Positions 1 to 6,910 of a stretch of DNA of 9,939 bases are shown here, one piece after another (position 1 is the first letter of the stretch; every line of letters starts with the position of its first letter). The stretch covers positions 1 to 9,939 of the forward strand of contig JALURI010000174.1 of assembly GCA_027016965.1 (NCBI GenBank), read 5' to 3'. The notes under the pieces are model-generated. The model made no database searches and was not told where the DNA came from. It saw nothing but the letters and a program-made list of their open reading frames with translations. Source of the stretch: Geoglobus sp. GTDB taxonomy: Archaea > Halobacteriota > Archaeoglobi > Archaeoglobales > Archaeoglobaceae. The translations under genes and the position numbers were made by a program.

Positions 1-1443
1 TTCCCTTAAAAACACCTTAAGCTCAGACACAATCTCATCTCCAGCCCTTTCATTGAGTACAGTATAGCAGGCAACAACTTCAAGTCCGCTTTCGTTGAAT
101 CCCTGGACAACAGCACACTCCATTACTACAGGATGCTTGAGCAGAGCGTTTTCAACTCTAACAGGTGAAACCCACAGTCCACGGGTTTTTATAAGATCAT
201 CAGCCCTGCCATAATGTCTGTAATACCTGCCCTCCCTCATAAATGTGTCTCCTGTATCATACCACTCTCCCAGAAAAGTGCTCTTTGTTTTCTCATGTTT
301 CTCCCAGTAGAAGGCTGCAGTAGAGTCACCTTTGACGAGGAGCTTACCAATTCCGTCTCCTTCAATTTCATTACCGTTTTCATCAACAAGTTTTACCTCC
401 CATCCCGGCATAACAACCCCGGTGTAGCCAGGTTTAACCTTCCCCGGATAGTGCCCTACGAATGCATAAAGAGCCTCTGTTGATCCTATGTGTTCCACAA
501 TCTCCACACCGTATTTCTCTCTGAAACTGTACCATATACTTTCTGGCAATGGCTCTCCACCGCTCACAGCCAGTCTCAGACTGTGGTTTTTCGGAGCCCT
601 CTCCTTAATGAGACTCGCGTAAAATGACGGTACTGTAAAGAGAACTGTCGGTCTATATTCTTCAATTATCCTCAGTGTTTTCTCTGTGTCGGGTCGGTCA
701 GGGTCAAGGACGGTTGTTGCTCCAAAGTACAGACTTCCAAACCCACAGCTTGCAAGTCCGTAAGAGAAGAACAGCTTGCTGACAGAATAACAGATATCGT
801 TTTCGTTAATTCTGTAAACAAGTTTATGTATTGTTTCACATACCACCACAGGATCATGCTGCAAATGAACAACTCCCTTGGGCAGTCCCGTTGTTCCGGA
901 GCTGTAAAGCCAGAATGCCATTGAGTTTCTGCTCATCTTAAGTGGTGAGAAATCTTTAATTCTATTTCTTGTCATCTTCCTGAGGTCTTTTTCATCAAAA
1001 ATTCCTCTCAGATATCCTGATCTCTCACATGCATTCAGTGCCTGATCATATCCACTGAAAATAACGGCATATTTTGCCCTTGAATCCTCTAAGTAGTACT
1101 GGTAATCTTCAGTTTCAAGATATGTGTTTACAGGAACGGGAACCGCTCCGAGCTTCATCACAGCATAGAAGGCAAGATAAAAATCAATGGAATCGGGAAG
1201 CACAAGCAAAACTCTGTTGTCAAAGCACATTCCCTCATTCTGGAATTCAACTGCAATACTGTCTGTCAGGTGTTTAAGTTCTTCAAAACTCACTTTTTCC
1301 TCATCTATCCCCAGTTCTCTGCTTCCAGCACATATGAGTGCATCCTTTTTCCCGTATTTTTCAGCTGACCTGTCAACTATAATTTCAGCAATGTTAATTC
1401 TCTCTGGAATTTCAATTTTTGTCTTTTCACCTCTGTCCGGCAT
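1..1443 (-). CDS. Benzoate/4-hydroxybenzoate-type aryl-CoA ligase (3' end beyond window)
   Basis: An AMP-forming acyl/aryl-CoA synthetase (ANL superfamily), expected to activate an aromatic acid with ATP and CoA via an acyl-adenylate. In this context 4-hydroxybenzoate is the likely substrate. The ATG at 1443 follows AAAGGTGG with 7 nt spacing, and 481 codons are open to base 1. Visible motifs are the phosphate loop YSSGTTGLPKG (residues 180-190), the adenine/aryl motif HIGSTEAL with GSTE at 320-323, YDTGD (395-399) and the hinge GRADDLIKTRGLWVSPVRVE from residue 412. The GSTEAL and GLWVSPVRVE versions are the style of the benzoate-CoA ligase subfamily rather than of fatty-acyl or acetyl-CoA synthetases. 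The family usually has about 510-530 residues, so roughly the last 30-50, including the catalytic lysine of the C-terminal domain, lie off the left edge. It is the last visible gene of the UbiD-HAD-ligase strand. Class is confident; exact substrate is inferred. Confidence 0.9.
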   Translation of the reverse strand, partial: MPDRGEKTKIEIPERINIAEIIVDRSAEKYGKKDALICAGSRELGIDEEKVSFEELKHLTDSIAVEFQNEGMCFDNRVLLVLPDSIDFYLAFYAVMKLGAVPVPVNTYLETEDYQYYLEDSRAKYAVIFSGYDQALNACERSGYLRGIFDEKDLRKMTRNRIKDFSPLKMSRNSMAFWLYSSGTTGLPKGVVHLQHDPVVVCETIHKLVYRINENDICYSVSKLFFSYGLASCGFGSLYFGATTVLDPDRPDTEKTLRIIEEYRPTVLFTVPSFYASLIKERAPKNHSLRLAVSGGEPLPESIWYSFREKYGVEIVEHIGSTEALYAFVGHYPGKVKPGYTGVVMPGWEVKLVDENGNEIEGDGIGKLLVKGDSTAAFYWEKHEKTKSTFLGEWYDTGDTFMREGRYYRHYGRADDLIKTRGLWVSPVRVENALLKHPVVMECAVVQGFNESGLEVVACYTVLNERAGDEIVSELKVFLRE

Positions 1444-1528
1444 GCTGTTTCCACCTTTCAAAGAATGCTTTCAATCTCATAAAAGCTTTATTAACCTCTA
1501 AAAGGCAAGATTTTAGCTGATCAGCCAT
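1427..1528 (-). CDS. Possible 33-residue small ORF between HAD and ligase genes
   Basis: The ATG at 1528 is preceded by GAAGGTGG with 7 nt spacing, the same ribosome binding arrangement as the ligase gene. It reads 33 codons to a TGA at 1427-1429, overlapping the ligase start by 17 nt, so translational coupling is possible. The peptide begins MADQLKSCLLEVN and continues as a basic, amphipathic-looking helix with Phe, Trp, Lys and Arg. No family is recognised. Much of it lies inside a diverged copy of the HAD gene 3' end read in a different frame, so it may be a by-product of duplication or the stub of a deleted gene rather than a functional peptide. Confidence 0.3.
   Translation of the reverse strand: MADQLKSCLLEVNKAFMRLKAFFERWKQHAGQR
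1440..1492 (-). repeat. Tandem repeat copy A: diverged copy of HAD gene 3' end plus RBS
   Basis: Read on the minus strand from 1492, this stretch matches copy B (1525-1580) at roughly 47 of 56 aligned positions, with one 2-nt and one 1-nt gap. In the HAD frame it still spells S-F-Y-E-I-E-S-I-L-stop, against S-F-Y-E-I-E-R-V-L-stop at the true HAD C-terminus. It is followed by the same AAGGTGGAA and GCATG that now serve the ligase gene. Confidence 0.75.
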
Positions 1529-1580
1529 GCATCTTCCACCTTCTCAGAGAACCCTTTCAATTTCGTAAAAGCTCTTTATT
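1525..1580 (-). repeat. Tandem repeat copy B: HAD gene 3' end plus RBS of small ORF
   Basis: This copy holds the last codons of the HAD gene, its stop, and the AAGGTGGAAGATGCATG that would start the small ORF. The offset to copy A is about 85-88 nt, with about 32 nt of non-repeated sequence between the copies. Synonymous-type differences within the matching codons suggest an old duplication that was once under coding constraint. Confidence 0.75.
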
Positions 1581-2242
1581 ACGTGGTCAGCATTAATGTT
1601 TGCCTCTCCTCTTACAGCATAATGAATTGTTTTGAATCCATGCTTCTTTGCCATATCTATGTCCTTAACGGGATGGTCACCTATCATATATGCGTATCCC
1701 ATGTCAATTCCGCTTTTTACAAGATCTTCTTTCAATCTGATATAAAGACTTCCATCTTCCTTGGAAACTCCTCTGAAAGAATCATCCATCTCTCCGTTTT
1801 CTCTGAGCACACCTGATGGAGAGTAAATATTTGAGAAAAACTGTCTCAGGTTATAGTTATTCAGGAAGTTGACAATCACATTCACAGCTCCCATATCTGA
1901 AACAACGTCAATTCTGTATCCTTTAGACTTCAGATGCTTTAGAGCCTCATAAATTCCATCTGCCGGCTTTAGAAGTTTCTGCTCAATCTCGTAGTATTTT
2001 TTTACAAGACATGGATTTCCTTCAAGAACTCTCTCTTCCACTTCATGTCTCCCTCTCTCATGGAGTCTCCTGAAATCACCGTATTTCTCAATCAGGTCTT
2101 TGTAAAGTTTTACCTTTTCATCAATTATCCCGTGTCTCTCCTTCTCCTCATCTATGAAAACTGCTGCCATCCAGTACTCCACCTTTCTGTTGGATGAATC
2201 CATGAGACACTGACCGAAATCAAATCCAGCCCATTTAGTCAT
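1544..2242 (-). CDS. HAD-superfamily hydrolase-like protein, possible phenylphosphate carboxylase delta-like subunit
   Basis: A 232-residue haloacid dehalogenase-fold protein with a helical cap insert (about residues 16-90). The nucleophile Asp of motif I is D8 (GFDFGQCLMD). Motif II is seen as VVSDMG (S115) and motif IV as IGDHPVKDIDMA (G188, D189, D194). The second Asp of the phosphatase signature DxDxT is Gly10 here and the Thr is Cys12, so ordinary phosphatase chemistry may be altered. The gene starts 18 nt after the UbiD-like gene, with GGGGATC before the ATG, and is surely co-transcribed with it. The bacterial phenylphosphate carboxylase complex includes a HAD-type delta subunit, so a role in phenylphosphate handling is a reasonable inference. 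This protein is larger than that roughly 18-kDa subunit. A stand-alone phosphatase of another substrate is the alternative. Confidence 0.85.
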   Translation of the reverse strand: MTKWAGFDFGQCLMDSSNRKVEYWMAAVFIDEEKERHGIIDEKVKLYKDLIEKYGDFRRLHERGRHEVEERVLEGNPCLVKKYYEIEQKLLKPADGIYEALKHLKSKGYRIDVVSDMGAVNVIVNFLNNYNLRQFFSNIYSPSGVLRENGEMDDSFRGVSKEDGSLYIRLKEDLVKSGIDMGYAYMIGDHPVKDIDMAKKHGFKTIHYAVRGEANINADHVIKSFYEIERVL

Positions 2243-2260
2243 GGAGATCCCCTTTAAAAA

Positions 2261-3835
2261 TTAAAATGAAAATGGCAAATCAAGTTCCTTCCATCTCTTT
2301 CTGATTTTTTCCACAACATCCTTGTCGAGCTCAATAACTGTTGGCTTTCTCTCCCATTCATACGGTGTTGTTGCATCCATCAGGATTCTCGATACAAGCA
2401 TTCTGCGATCGTAATAGTCAGTGTGGACTGGAAGAGATGGATCAAGGGGTGTTGATCTGCCCTTCTTTATTATCTCAGTATCCTCAACAGGATTGTATCT
2501 GACCGAAAGGGCCCACCATACCCTGTCAAGATCGTCTGCTCTTATGTCCTCGTCAACAATAATGGCGCCCTTTAAACCATAGTTTCCAAGGACTGTTGCG
2601 AATGCTGCAAGACCCGCATGTCTTCCATGTCCTGGATAAAGCTGTTTGATGGATATTATTGCCCAGAATCTCCCCGTGCTTTCAGGAGGAATGTAAACAG
2701 ATTGAATTCCCGGCACACCCATGTTTGTTAGCTGTGTCCAGAGCTCTGCAGTTCTGTTTATTGACTGAACCATGTGGGTATCTGTTACGGGTCTTCCAAC
2801 TGTCGTCCCCCAGAATATTGGATTATCTCTGTAAAGAATTCTCTCAACCTTCAACCATGGTTTTGGAAATGTTTCCTGTGCTTTTCCTGAATAATAGCCT
2901 GTATATTCTCCAAACGGACCCTCAGGTCTGAAATTCTCAGGATTGGAGTCTATAAACCCTTCAACGACTATTTCTGCACTTACTGGCACAGGTAATCCTG
3001 TGAGATCACTTTCAATTAATTCAACGGGCCTCTGCAGTAAAGCACCCATCACATCATACTCGTTAGTTCCATATGGGACGAGGGTACTTCCCACAAGGAA
3101 TCCGAGAGGTGGACCGCCAACAACAACAGCAGCCGGCATGGGTTTTCCAAGCTCCCTGTATTTGTTGAGCATAACCTCAGCATCCTTGCCTTTGAGAAGC
3201 TGAAGTCCCAGGCTTCTGTCATCAAGAATCTGCATTCTGTAAACACCACAGTTCACAAATCCTGTTTCAGGGTCTTTGGTAACGAGATAGGCTGTTGTTC
3301 CGAAATACCTTCCACCATCAAGGGGTGTCCAGAATGGAACGGGGAAAGCCGTGAGCTTTACATCATCACCTTCCATTTTGTTCTCAAGTACTGGACCATC
3401 TGAAACGAACTTCGGGCTGATCAGACCTTTTGTAACTCTATCGGTCCACTCCCTTGCAATATCCACTATTCCATAGGACGGATCCATTCCCAGTGCAAGG
3501 GCAACTTTTGATGGCTTTGTAAATGCACTTGTGAGCACAGGAGTTGTGTAATCCTTAACATTCTCGAACAAAAGTACAGGTCCTCTTTTTTCTTCGTTTA
3601 TCTTGGCAATGTGTGAAAGTTCAAGATTCCAGTCTACCTCAGCCTTTATTCTCTTAAGCTCTCCAACCTCTTCGCATATTTCAATAAACTCTCTCAGATC
3701 ACCCGGTGCACTGGATTTTCCATGGATGTGTTCCTGTTTTGATTCAATTGGAGAACCGCATTTTGGACATGACTCTACTGGCTCTTTTTCGTCTTCACCT
3801 TCCCATCTGAAACCACAAACTCCACAAACTTCCAT
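2261..3835 (-). CDS. UbiD-family (de)carboxylase with N-terminal rubredoxin-like ribbon; probable phenylphosphate carboxylase catalytic subunit
   Basis: A UbiD-family enzyme, a family that uses prenylated FMN to carboxylate or decarboxylate aromatic and unsaturated acids. Expected role here: phenylphosphate + CO2 to 4-hydroxybenzoate. The start chosen is the ATG at 3835, which follows GAGGTGA and gives 524 residues; the frame is open further to 3889 but without a ribosome site. Residues 1-27 form a small metal ribbon, C4-x2-C7 and C23-x2-C26. The UbiD core follows from about residue 40. It retains the NCGVYR segment (N195, R200), matching the Asn and catalytic Arg of characterised members, and the EGPFGE motif with both catalytic Glu (305 and 310). 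GRHAGLAAF is also present. Bacterial phenylphosphate carboxylases have two UbiD-like subunits; only one is in this window. Other aromatic substrates cannot be excluded, but the flanking synthase and ligase genes favour phenol. Confidence 0.92.
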   Translation of the reverse strand: MEVCGVCGFRWEGEDEKEPVESCPKCGSPIESKQEHIHGKSSAPGDLREFIEICEEVGELKRIKAEVDWNLELSHIAKINEEKRGPVLLFENVKDYTTPVLTSAFTKPSKVALALGMDPSYGIVDIAREWTDRVTKGLISPKFVSDGPVLENKMEGDDVKLTAFPVPFWTPLDGGRYFGTTAYLVTKDPETGFVNCGVYRMQILDDRSLGLQLLKGKDAEVMLNKYRELGKPMPAAVVVGGPPLGFLVGSTLVPYGTNEYDVMGALLQRPVELIESDLTGLPVPVSAEIVVEGFIDSNPENFRPEGPFGEYTGYYSGKAQETFPKPWLKVERILYRDNPIFWGTTVGRPVTDTHMVQSINRTAELWTQLTNMGVPGIQSVYIPPESTGRFWAIISIKQLYPGHGRHAGLAAFATVLGNYGLKGAIIVDEDIRADDLDRVWWALSVRYNPVEDTEIIKKGRSTPLDPSLPVHTDYYDRRMLVSRILMDATTPYEWERKPTVIELDKDVVEKIRKRWKELDLPFSF

Positions 3836-3888
3836 TTTCCATTCACCTCGTTTTACTGCTCTTAGATCTACAGTTACAGCCACACCCA

Positions 3889-3897
3889 CTTAAAATT
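3889..3897 (-). promoter_or_regulatory. Candidate TATA box for the carboxylase operon
   Basis: AATTTTAAG on the minus strand, just after the TTTMAA-N8-CTTGACA element. Transcription would start roughly 25 nt downstream, leaving a leader of about 30 nt that contains the GAGGTGA ribosome site. Inferred from archaeal promoter geometry. Confidence 0.35.
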
Positions 3898-3898
3898 A

Positions 3899-3919
3899 TG
3901 TCAAGATTCAATCTTTAAA
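3899..3919 (-). promoter_or_regulatory. Candidate operator TTTAAA-N8-CTTGACA upstream of the carboxylase gene
   Basis: On the minus strand this reads TTTAAA, 8 nt, CTTGACA, ending 63 nt before the carboxylase ATG. Two further sites of the same form precede the two phenylphosphate synthase genes at nearly the same distance. It overlaps a perfect 6+1+6 inverted repeat (3903-3915) and lies in the intergenic region shared with the divergent regulator gene. Binding by the neighbouring TrmB-like protein is an inference. Confidence 0.45.
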
Positions 3920-3988
3920 ACGTGTAAAAAAGGACTTAGATTGACCTTCTGGATGGATAAATCAGGTTATTCGAGTAAAGTTTAAGTA

Positions 3989-4792
3989 ATGTTTTTTTCT
4001 TTAATTAAATCTGTGGAAGGTGGAAAACTCAATTCGTCAAGGCTTACTGAGATTCTCAGAATGCTCGGTTTGAGGGATGCAGAGGCTGTAATATATCTCA
4101 TTCTTCTTAAAAAACCTGGCATAACTGTGAGTGATCTTGCCAGAGAAACAAATCTTACGAGGCAAAGGGTGTATGACATACTGGACAGTTTGAGTGAGAA
4201 GGGGCTTATTTATGTTTCAACCCAGAGACCAAAGAAGTTTTTTGCTGTATCTCCTGAGGTTGCAACCTCCATTCTCGTAAGAGATATGGAGAAGAGACTG
4301 TATAACCTTCTCAGACTGAGAGAAGAGTTCGTCCACATTCTCAGATCAATTGGATATGGGAAAAGTGTTTCAAATCACATATCATATGAGGTGACTGGAA
4401 GAAGGGCACTGGTTGGTGCGATTAAAGATTTGATAAATCGAAGTACTCGGGATCTTTCCATAGCAGCAACAAAGAATGAAACAATGAGGATAGTTTATGA
4501 ATACAAGCCTGAAATTCTTGAAGCTTTTGATCGAGGGGTGGATATATTCATCATAACTGAGACTGACGGGATTCCAAATGATATTCTTGAATTTCTATCA
4601 AAAATTGCAGCAATTGAAAACTTTGAACTTTCTGCCAGAATATATGTGAGAGACGGTGAGGAGGCAATAATCATGCCCTCTGAGGGTAGCCTAAGGGAAA
4701 GAAGGTGGTATGATGAAGGAGTTGTTCTGAATAACAGAGATATTTCCAGTGCTCTGAAAAAGATGATCCTATCCCGATTTAATGTTCTCTAA
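3989..4792 (+). CDS. TrmB-like transcriptional regulator
   Basis: A 267-residue archaeal regulator. An N-terminal winged helix-turn-helix domain (about residues 20-82, recognition region VSDLARETNLTRQRVYDIL at 47-65) is followed by a helical, probably dimerising linker (90-120). The C-terminal domain (133-267) resembles the TrmB sensor region, with SYEVTGRRALVGAIKDLI and FDRGVDIFIITETD. TrmB proteins bind small effectors through this region and act as repressors or activators. The start is uncertain: the ATG at 3989 has no ribosome site, so the transcript may be leaderless. A GTG at 4013 would remove eight residues without touching the DNA-binding domain. The gene lies between the two divergent arms of the pathway, so local control by phenol or a pathway intermediate is the natural hypothesis. 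Such regulation would differ from the NtrC-type phenol regulators known in bacteria. Confidence 0.88.
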   Translation: MFFSLIKSVEGGKLNSSRLTEILRMLGLRDAEAVIYLILLKKPGITVSDLARETNLTRQRVYDILDSLSEKGLIYVSTQRPKKFFAVSPEVATSILVRDMEKRLYNLLRLREEFVHILRSIGYGKSVSNHISYEVTGRRALVGAIKDLINRSTRDLSIAATKNETMRIVYEYKPEILEAFDRGVDIFIITETDGIPNDILEFLSKIAAIENFELSARIYVRDGEEAIIMPSEGSLRERRWYDEGVVLNNRDISSALKKMILSRFNVL

Positions 4793-4795
4793 GAT

Positions 4796-4806
4796 GTTTT
4801 TCTTTC
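4796..4806 (+). terminator. Oligo-T terminator after the regulator gene
   Basis: TTTTTCTTTCC begins within a few bases of the regulator stop codon. No hairpin is obvious, but T-rich tracts alone commonly end archaeal transcripts. Confidence 0.4.
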
Positions 4807-4864
4807 CTTAACGGTAACTTTAATTTTACTAAAAAATATCAGATCAGCTCTGCTGTTGTATGAT

Positions 4865-4885
4865 TTTCAAGCGGAGTACTTGACA
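4865..4885 (+). promoter_or_regulatory. Candidate operator TTTCAA-N8-CTTGACA upstream of synthase large subunit gene
   Basis: TTTCAA, 8 nt, CTTGACA, ending 60 nt before the ATG at 4946. It has the same form, orientation and distance as the elements before the carboxylase gene and the ATP-subunit gene. Read as a dyad, the half-sites are TTTCAA and TTGACA separated by 9 nt. Confidence 0.5.
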
Positions 4886-4903
4886 AACTGTTTTGTATTT
4901 CTT

Positions 4904-4916
4904 AACAATTTATAAT
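4904..4916 (+). promoter_or_regulatory. Candidate TATA box for the phenylphosphate synthase large subunit gene
   Basis: AACAATTTATAAT is a good archaeal BRE/TATA-like match, but it would place transcription start near 4936, inside the GAGGTGAT ribosome site (4935-4942). The weaker TTTTGTATTT at 4891-4900, 6 nt after the shared 21-bp element, would leave the ribosome site intact. The choice cannot be made from sequence. Confidence 0.4.
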
Positions 4917-4945
4917 TCGGAATTTTGTAGCAGTGAGGTGATGAA

Positions 4946-6796
4946 ATGAGCGGTTTTCCTGACCCACTGGAGGTTGAAACACCTGATGAAATGGAAGGAT
5001 GGAAGGATATGTACCCTCCACATTATATATTCAGCGAGGAAAGAGCTGAATGGGAAAGAAGACAGTTCTGGTATCTTGATAAAATACATGCACCGGACCC
5101 AATGTATCCATTCGACCTGATTTTTCATGAAGCATGGCAGATAGCCCTCGCCCAGCTTAACACAAGAGTTTTCTGCATCCCCCCTGCCCAGGGTGTTGCC
5201 CAGAGAATTCTCGGATGCTATTTCTACATCTGTGCTGTTGAGCCTCCTAGTGAAGAAACAATACAGAAAAAAGCAGAACTTTTCCAGAAGAGGGCTTTCT
5301 ACGTTTTCGAGAATTATGAGAAGGAAAATCTCTATGAAAAGTGGGAGAAGAGATTTAGAGGGCTTGGTGAGAAGGTTAAAGAAATCGAAGTTCCAGACCT
5401 GCCAACATTTGAGCCGGATGAAAGGGTATTTCCCGAGCCAAGAGGATACTTTACATCTTACGATCTTATGGAAGCCTACAGCAGACTGATTGACTCAATA
5501 TATAAAGCTTGGCAGTATCACTTTCAATATCTGAATCTGAGCTATCTTGCATATCTCTCCTTTGCAGATGTTGTGAAAAAGCTGTTCCCAGCGATAAGCG
5601 AGTCAGCAATCGGTAAGATGGTTGCTGGAGCAGATGTTGTGATGTTCCGCCCTCAGGAGGAGCTTGCAAAGCTTGCAAGACTTGCAGTCTCGCTTGGTGA
5701 TAGAGTCAAGGACATTTTGAAGTCCGATATGTCTCCTGAAGAGAAGATAGAGGAATTAGGTAATTTCCCAGAGGGAAGAGAATGGCTCAGAGACTTTGAG
5801 GATGCAAAAGATCCGTGGTTTTACGTGTCGTGCGGAAGTGGATGGTTCCATTACGAAGGGAGCTGGGTAAACACGTTGAGTGTACCCTTTGAGTACCTGA
5901 AAAGCTATATTGAAACGATTGAAGCAGGAGGGAGCGTTGAAAGAGATATCGATGAGATTCACAAGAAAAGAGATGAGCTTGTCCGGGAATACAGGAATCT
6001 GATCAAGAATGAAAGCGACAGAAATGCCTTTGATCAGGCGTATGATTATGTCAGAAGAATTTACAGCTATGCTGAAAACCACCTTTTCTGGGTGGAACAC
6101 TGGTTCCATACAATTGTTTTCGAGAAGATGAGAGAGTTCGGGAGACTTTTCGTCAGATATGGAATACTCAATGAGGTGGATGATGTCTTTCTCTTCAACC
6201 GTTTTGAGATTCCCATGATCATTGAAGATCTGGTGACAGCATGGGCACTTGGTGAGAATGTTCCACCAAAAGCTGAATACTGGAAAGGTATCGCTGAGAA
6301 GAGGAAAAAAATCCTTGAAGCAGCAAGAAACTGGACTCCTCCTCCAGCTCTTGGTACAGTCCCTGAGGAGGTTGCAGAGCCTTTTACGGTTATGCTGTGG
6401 GGCATAACCCAGGACAAGGTGAGTGAATGGATAAAGGGTGTGACCTACAGACCAGAGGATGTTACAGAGATAAAGGGATTTGCAGCATCTTCAGGAGTTA
6501 TAGAGGGGAGAGCGAGAGTCATCAGGTTCCTCGATGAGATTACACAACTGCAGGAAGGAGAAATACTGGTATGCCCCAACACAAACCCAAGCTGGGCACC
6601 TGTTTTCACAAAGATCAAGGCAGCAGTAACAGATATCGGTGGTTTAACCAGTCATGCAGCGATTGTTTGCAGAGAGTATGGCTTGCCTTCAGTTACCGGA
6701 ACAGGAGTTGCGACACAGGTGATAAAAACCGGTGACATAATAAAGGTGGATGGAGACAGCGGAACAGTTACAATCGTTAAGAGAGCAGAGAATTGA
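4946..6796 (+). CDS. ppsA: Phenylphosphate synthase large subunit (phosphohistidine-domain protein, PpsA-like)
   Basis: A 616-residue protein whose C-terminus (about 511-612) is a PEP-utilising-enzyme mobile domain with the phosphohistidine motif GGLTSHAAIVCRE. H570 is the predicted phosphorylated residue. The domain is normally flanked by ATP-grasp and PEP-binding domains in PEP synthase; here both are absent and the domain follows about 500 mostly helical residues. This layout and the roughly 70-kDa size match protein 1 of Thauera phenylphosphate synthase, which transfers phosphate from a phosphohistidine to phenol. The long N-terminal part presumably binds phenol (inference). The ATG follows GAGGTGAT with close spacing; an ATG at 4941 gives only two codons. 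The ATP-binding partner is encoded at 7703, after an intervening membrane protein gene. A related phosphotransferase acting on another acceptor is the alternative. The name ppsA is also used for PEP synthase, which this is not. Confidence 0.88.
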   Translation: MSGFPDPLEVETPDEMEGWKDMYPPHYIFSEERAEWERRQFWYLDKIHAPDPMYPFDLIFHEAWQIALAQLNTRVFCIPPAQGVAQRILGCYFYICAVEPPSEETIQKKAELFQKRAFYVFENYEKENLYEKWEKRFRGLGEKVKEIEVPDLPTFEPDERVFPEPRGYFTSYDLMEAYSRLIDSIYKAWQYHFQYLNLSYLAYLSFADVVKKLFPAISESAIGKMVAGADVVMFRPQEELAKLARLAVSLGDRVKDILKSDMSPEEKIEELGNFPEGREWLRDFEDAKDPWFYVSCGSGWFHYEGSWVNTLSVPFEYLKSYIETIEAGGSVERDIDEIHKKRDELVREYRNLIKNESDRNAFDQAYDYVRRIYSYAENHLFWVEHWFHTIVFEKMREFGRLFVRYGILNEVDDVFLFNRFEIPMIIEDLVTAWALGENVPPKAEYWKGIAEKRKKILEAARNWTPPPALGTVPEEVAEPFTVMLWGITQDKVSEWIKGVTYRPEDVTEIKGFAASSGVIEGRARVIRFLDEITQLQEGEILVCPNTNPSWAPVFTKIKAAVTDIGGLTSHAAIVCREYGLPSVTGTGVATQVIKTGDIIKVDGDSGTVTIVKRAEN

Positions 6797-6805
6797 CTAT
6801 AATTT

Positions 6806-6842
6806 AAATCTGAGTTCTGTCAGATTTTTTCTTCTTTTTCTT
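6806..6842 (+). terminator. Hairpin plus T-tract terminator after ppsA-like gene
   Basis: AAATCTGA (6806-6813) and TCAGATTT (6820-6827) form a perfect 8-bp stem with a 6-nt loop. The stem runs directly into a T-rich tract (6825-6842, interrupted only by C). It lies 9 nt after the stop codon, suggesting the large-subunit message ends before the membrane protein gene. Confidence 0.6.
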
Positions 6843-6876
6843 TTCACAGAGTTAAACAATGCCGGGAATAGAAAAG

Positions 6877-6886
6877 TTAATATTAA
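6877..6886 (+). promoter_or_regulatory. Candidate TATA box for the 7-TM protein gene
   Basis: TTAATATTAA, centred about 29 nt before the ATG at 6911. That would put transcription start at or near the start codon, giving a leaderless message. This agrees with the absence of a clear ribosome site, only AGGA at 6894-6897. Confidence 0.3.
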
Positions 6887-6910
6887 TCCCATTAGGACAG
6901 TAATGACAAT

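Noticed and set aside
214..1501. Plus-strand open frames (214-483, 1074-1277, 1187-1501)
   Set aside because: They lie antisense to the motif-rich CoA ligase frame, have no ribosome sites and show no family features.
3836..3889. Longer N-terminus for the UbiD-like protein starting at 3889
   Set aside because: It would add 18 residues running through the candidate leader and ribosome site; GAGGTGA clearly serves the ATG at 3835, directly before the cysteine ribbon.
2659..3893. Open frames opposite or out of frame with the UbiD-like gene
   Set aside because: Shadows of a strongly coding strand; low-complexity, Ser/Pro-rich translations with no recognisable domain.
4880..4916. TTGACA followed by TATAAT, resembling a bacterial sigma-70 promoter
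   Set aside because: The spacing is 25 nt rather than about 17, the other two CTTGACA sites lack a matching -10 box, and the gene content is archaeal, so a regulator site plus TATA box is the better reading.
5756..6417. Minus-strand open frames of 116-117 codons inside the synthase large subunit gene
   Set aside because: Antisense to a well-supported gene; no ribosome site or domain.
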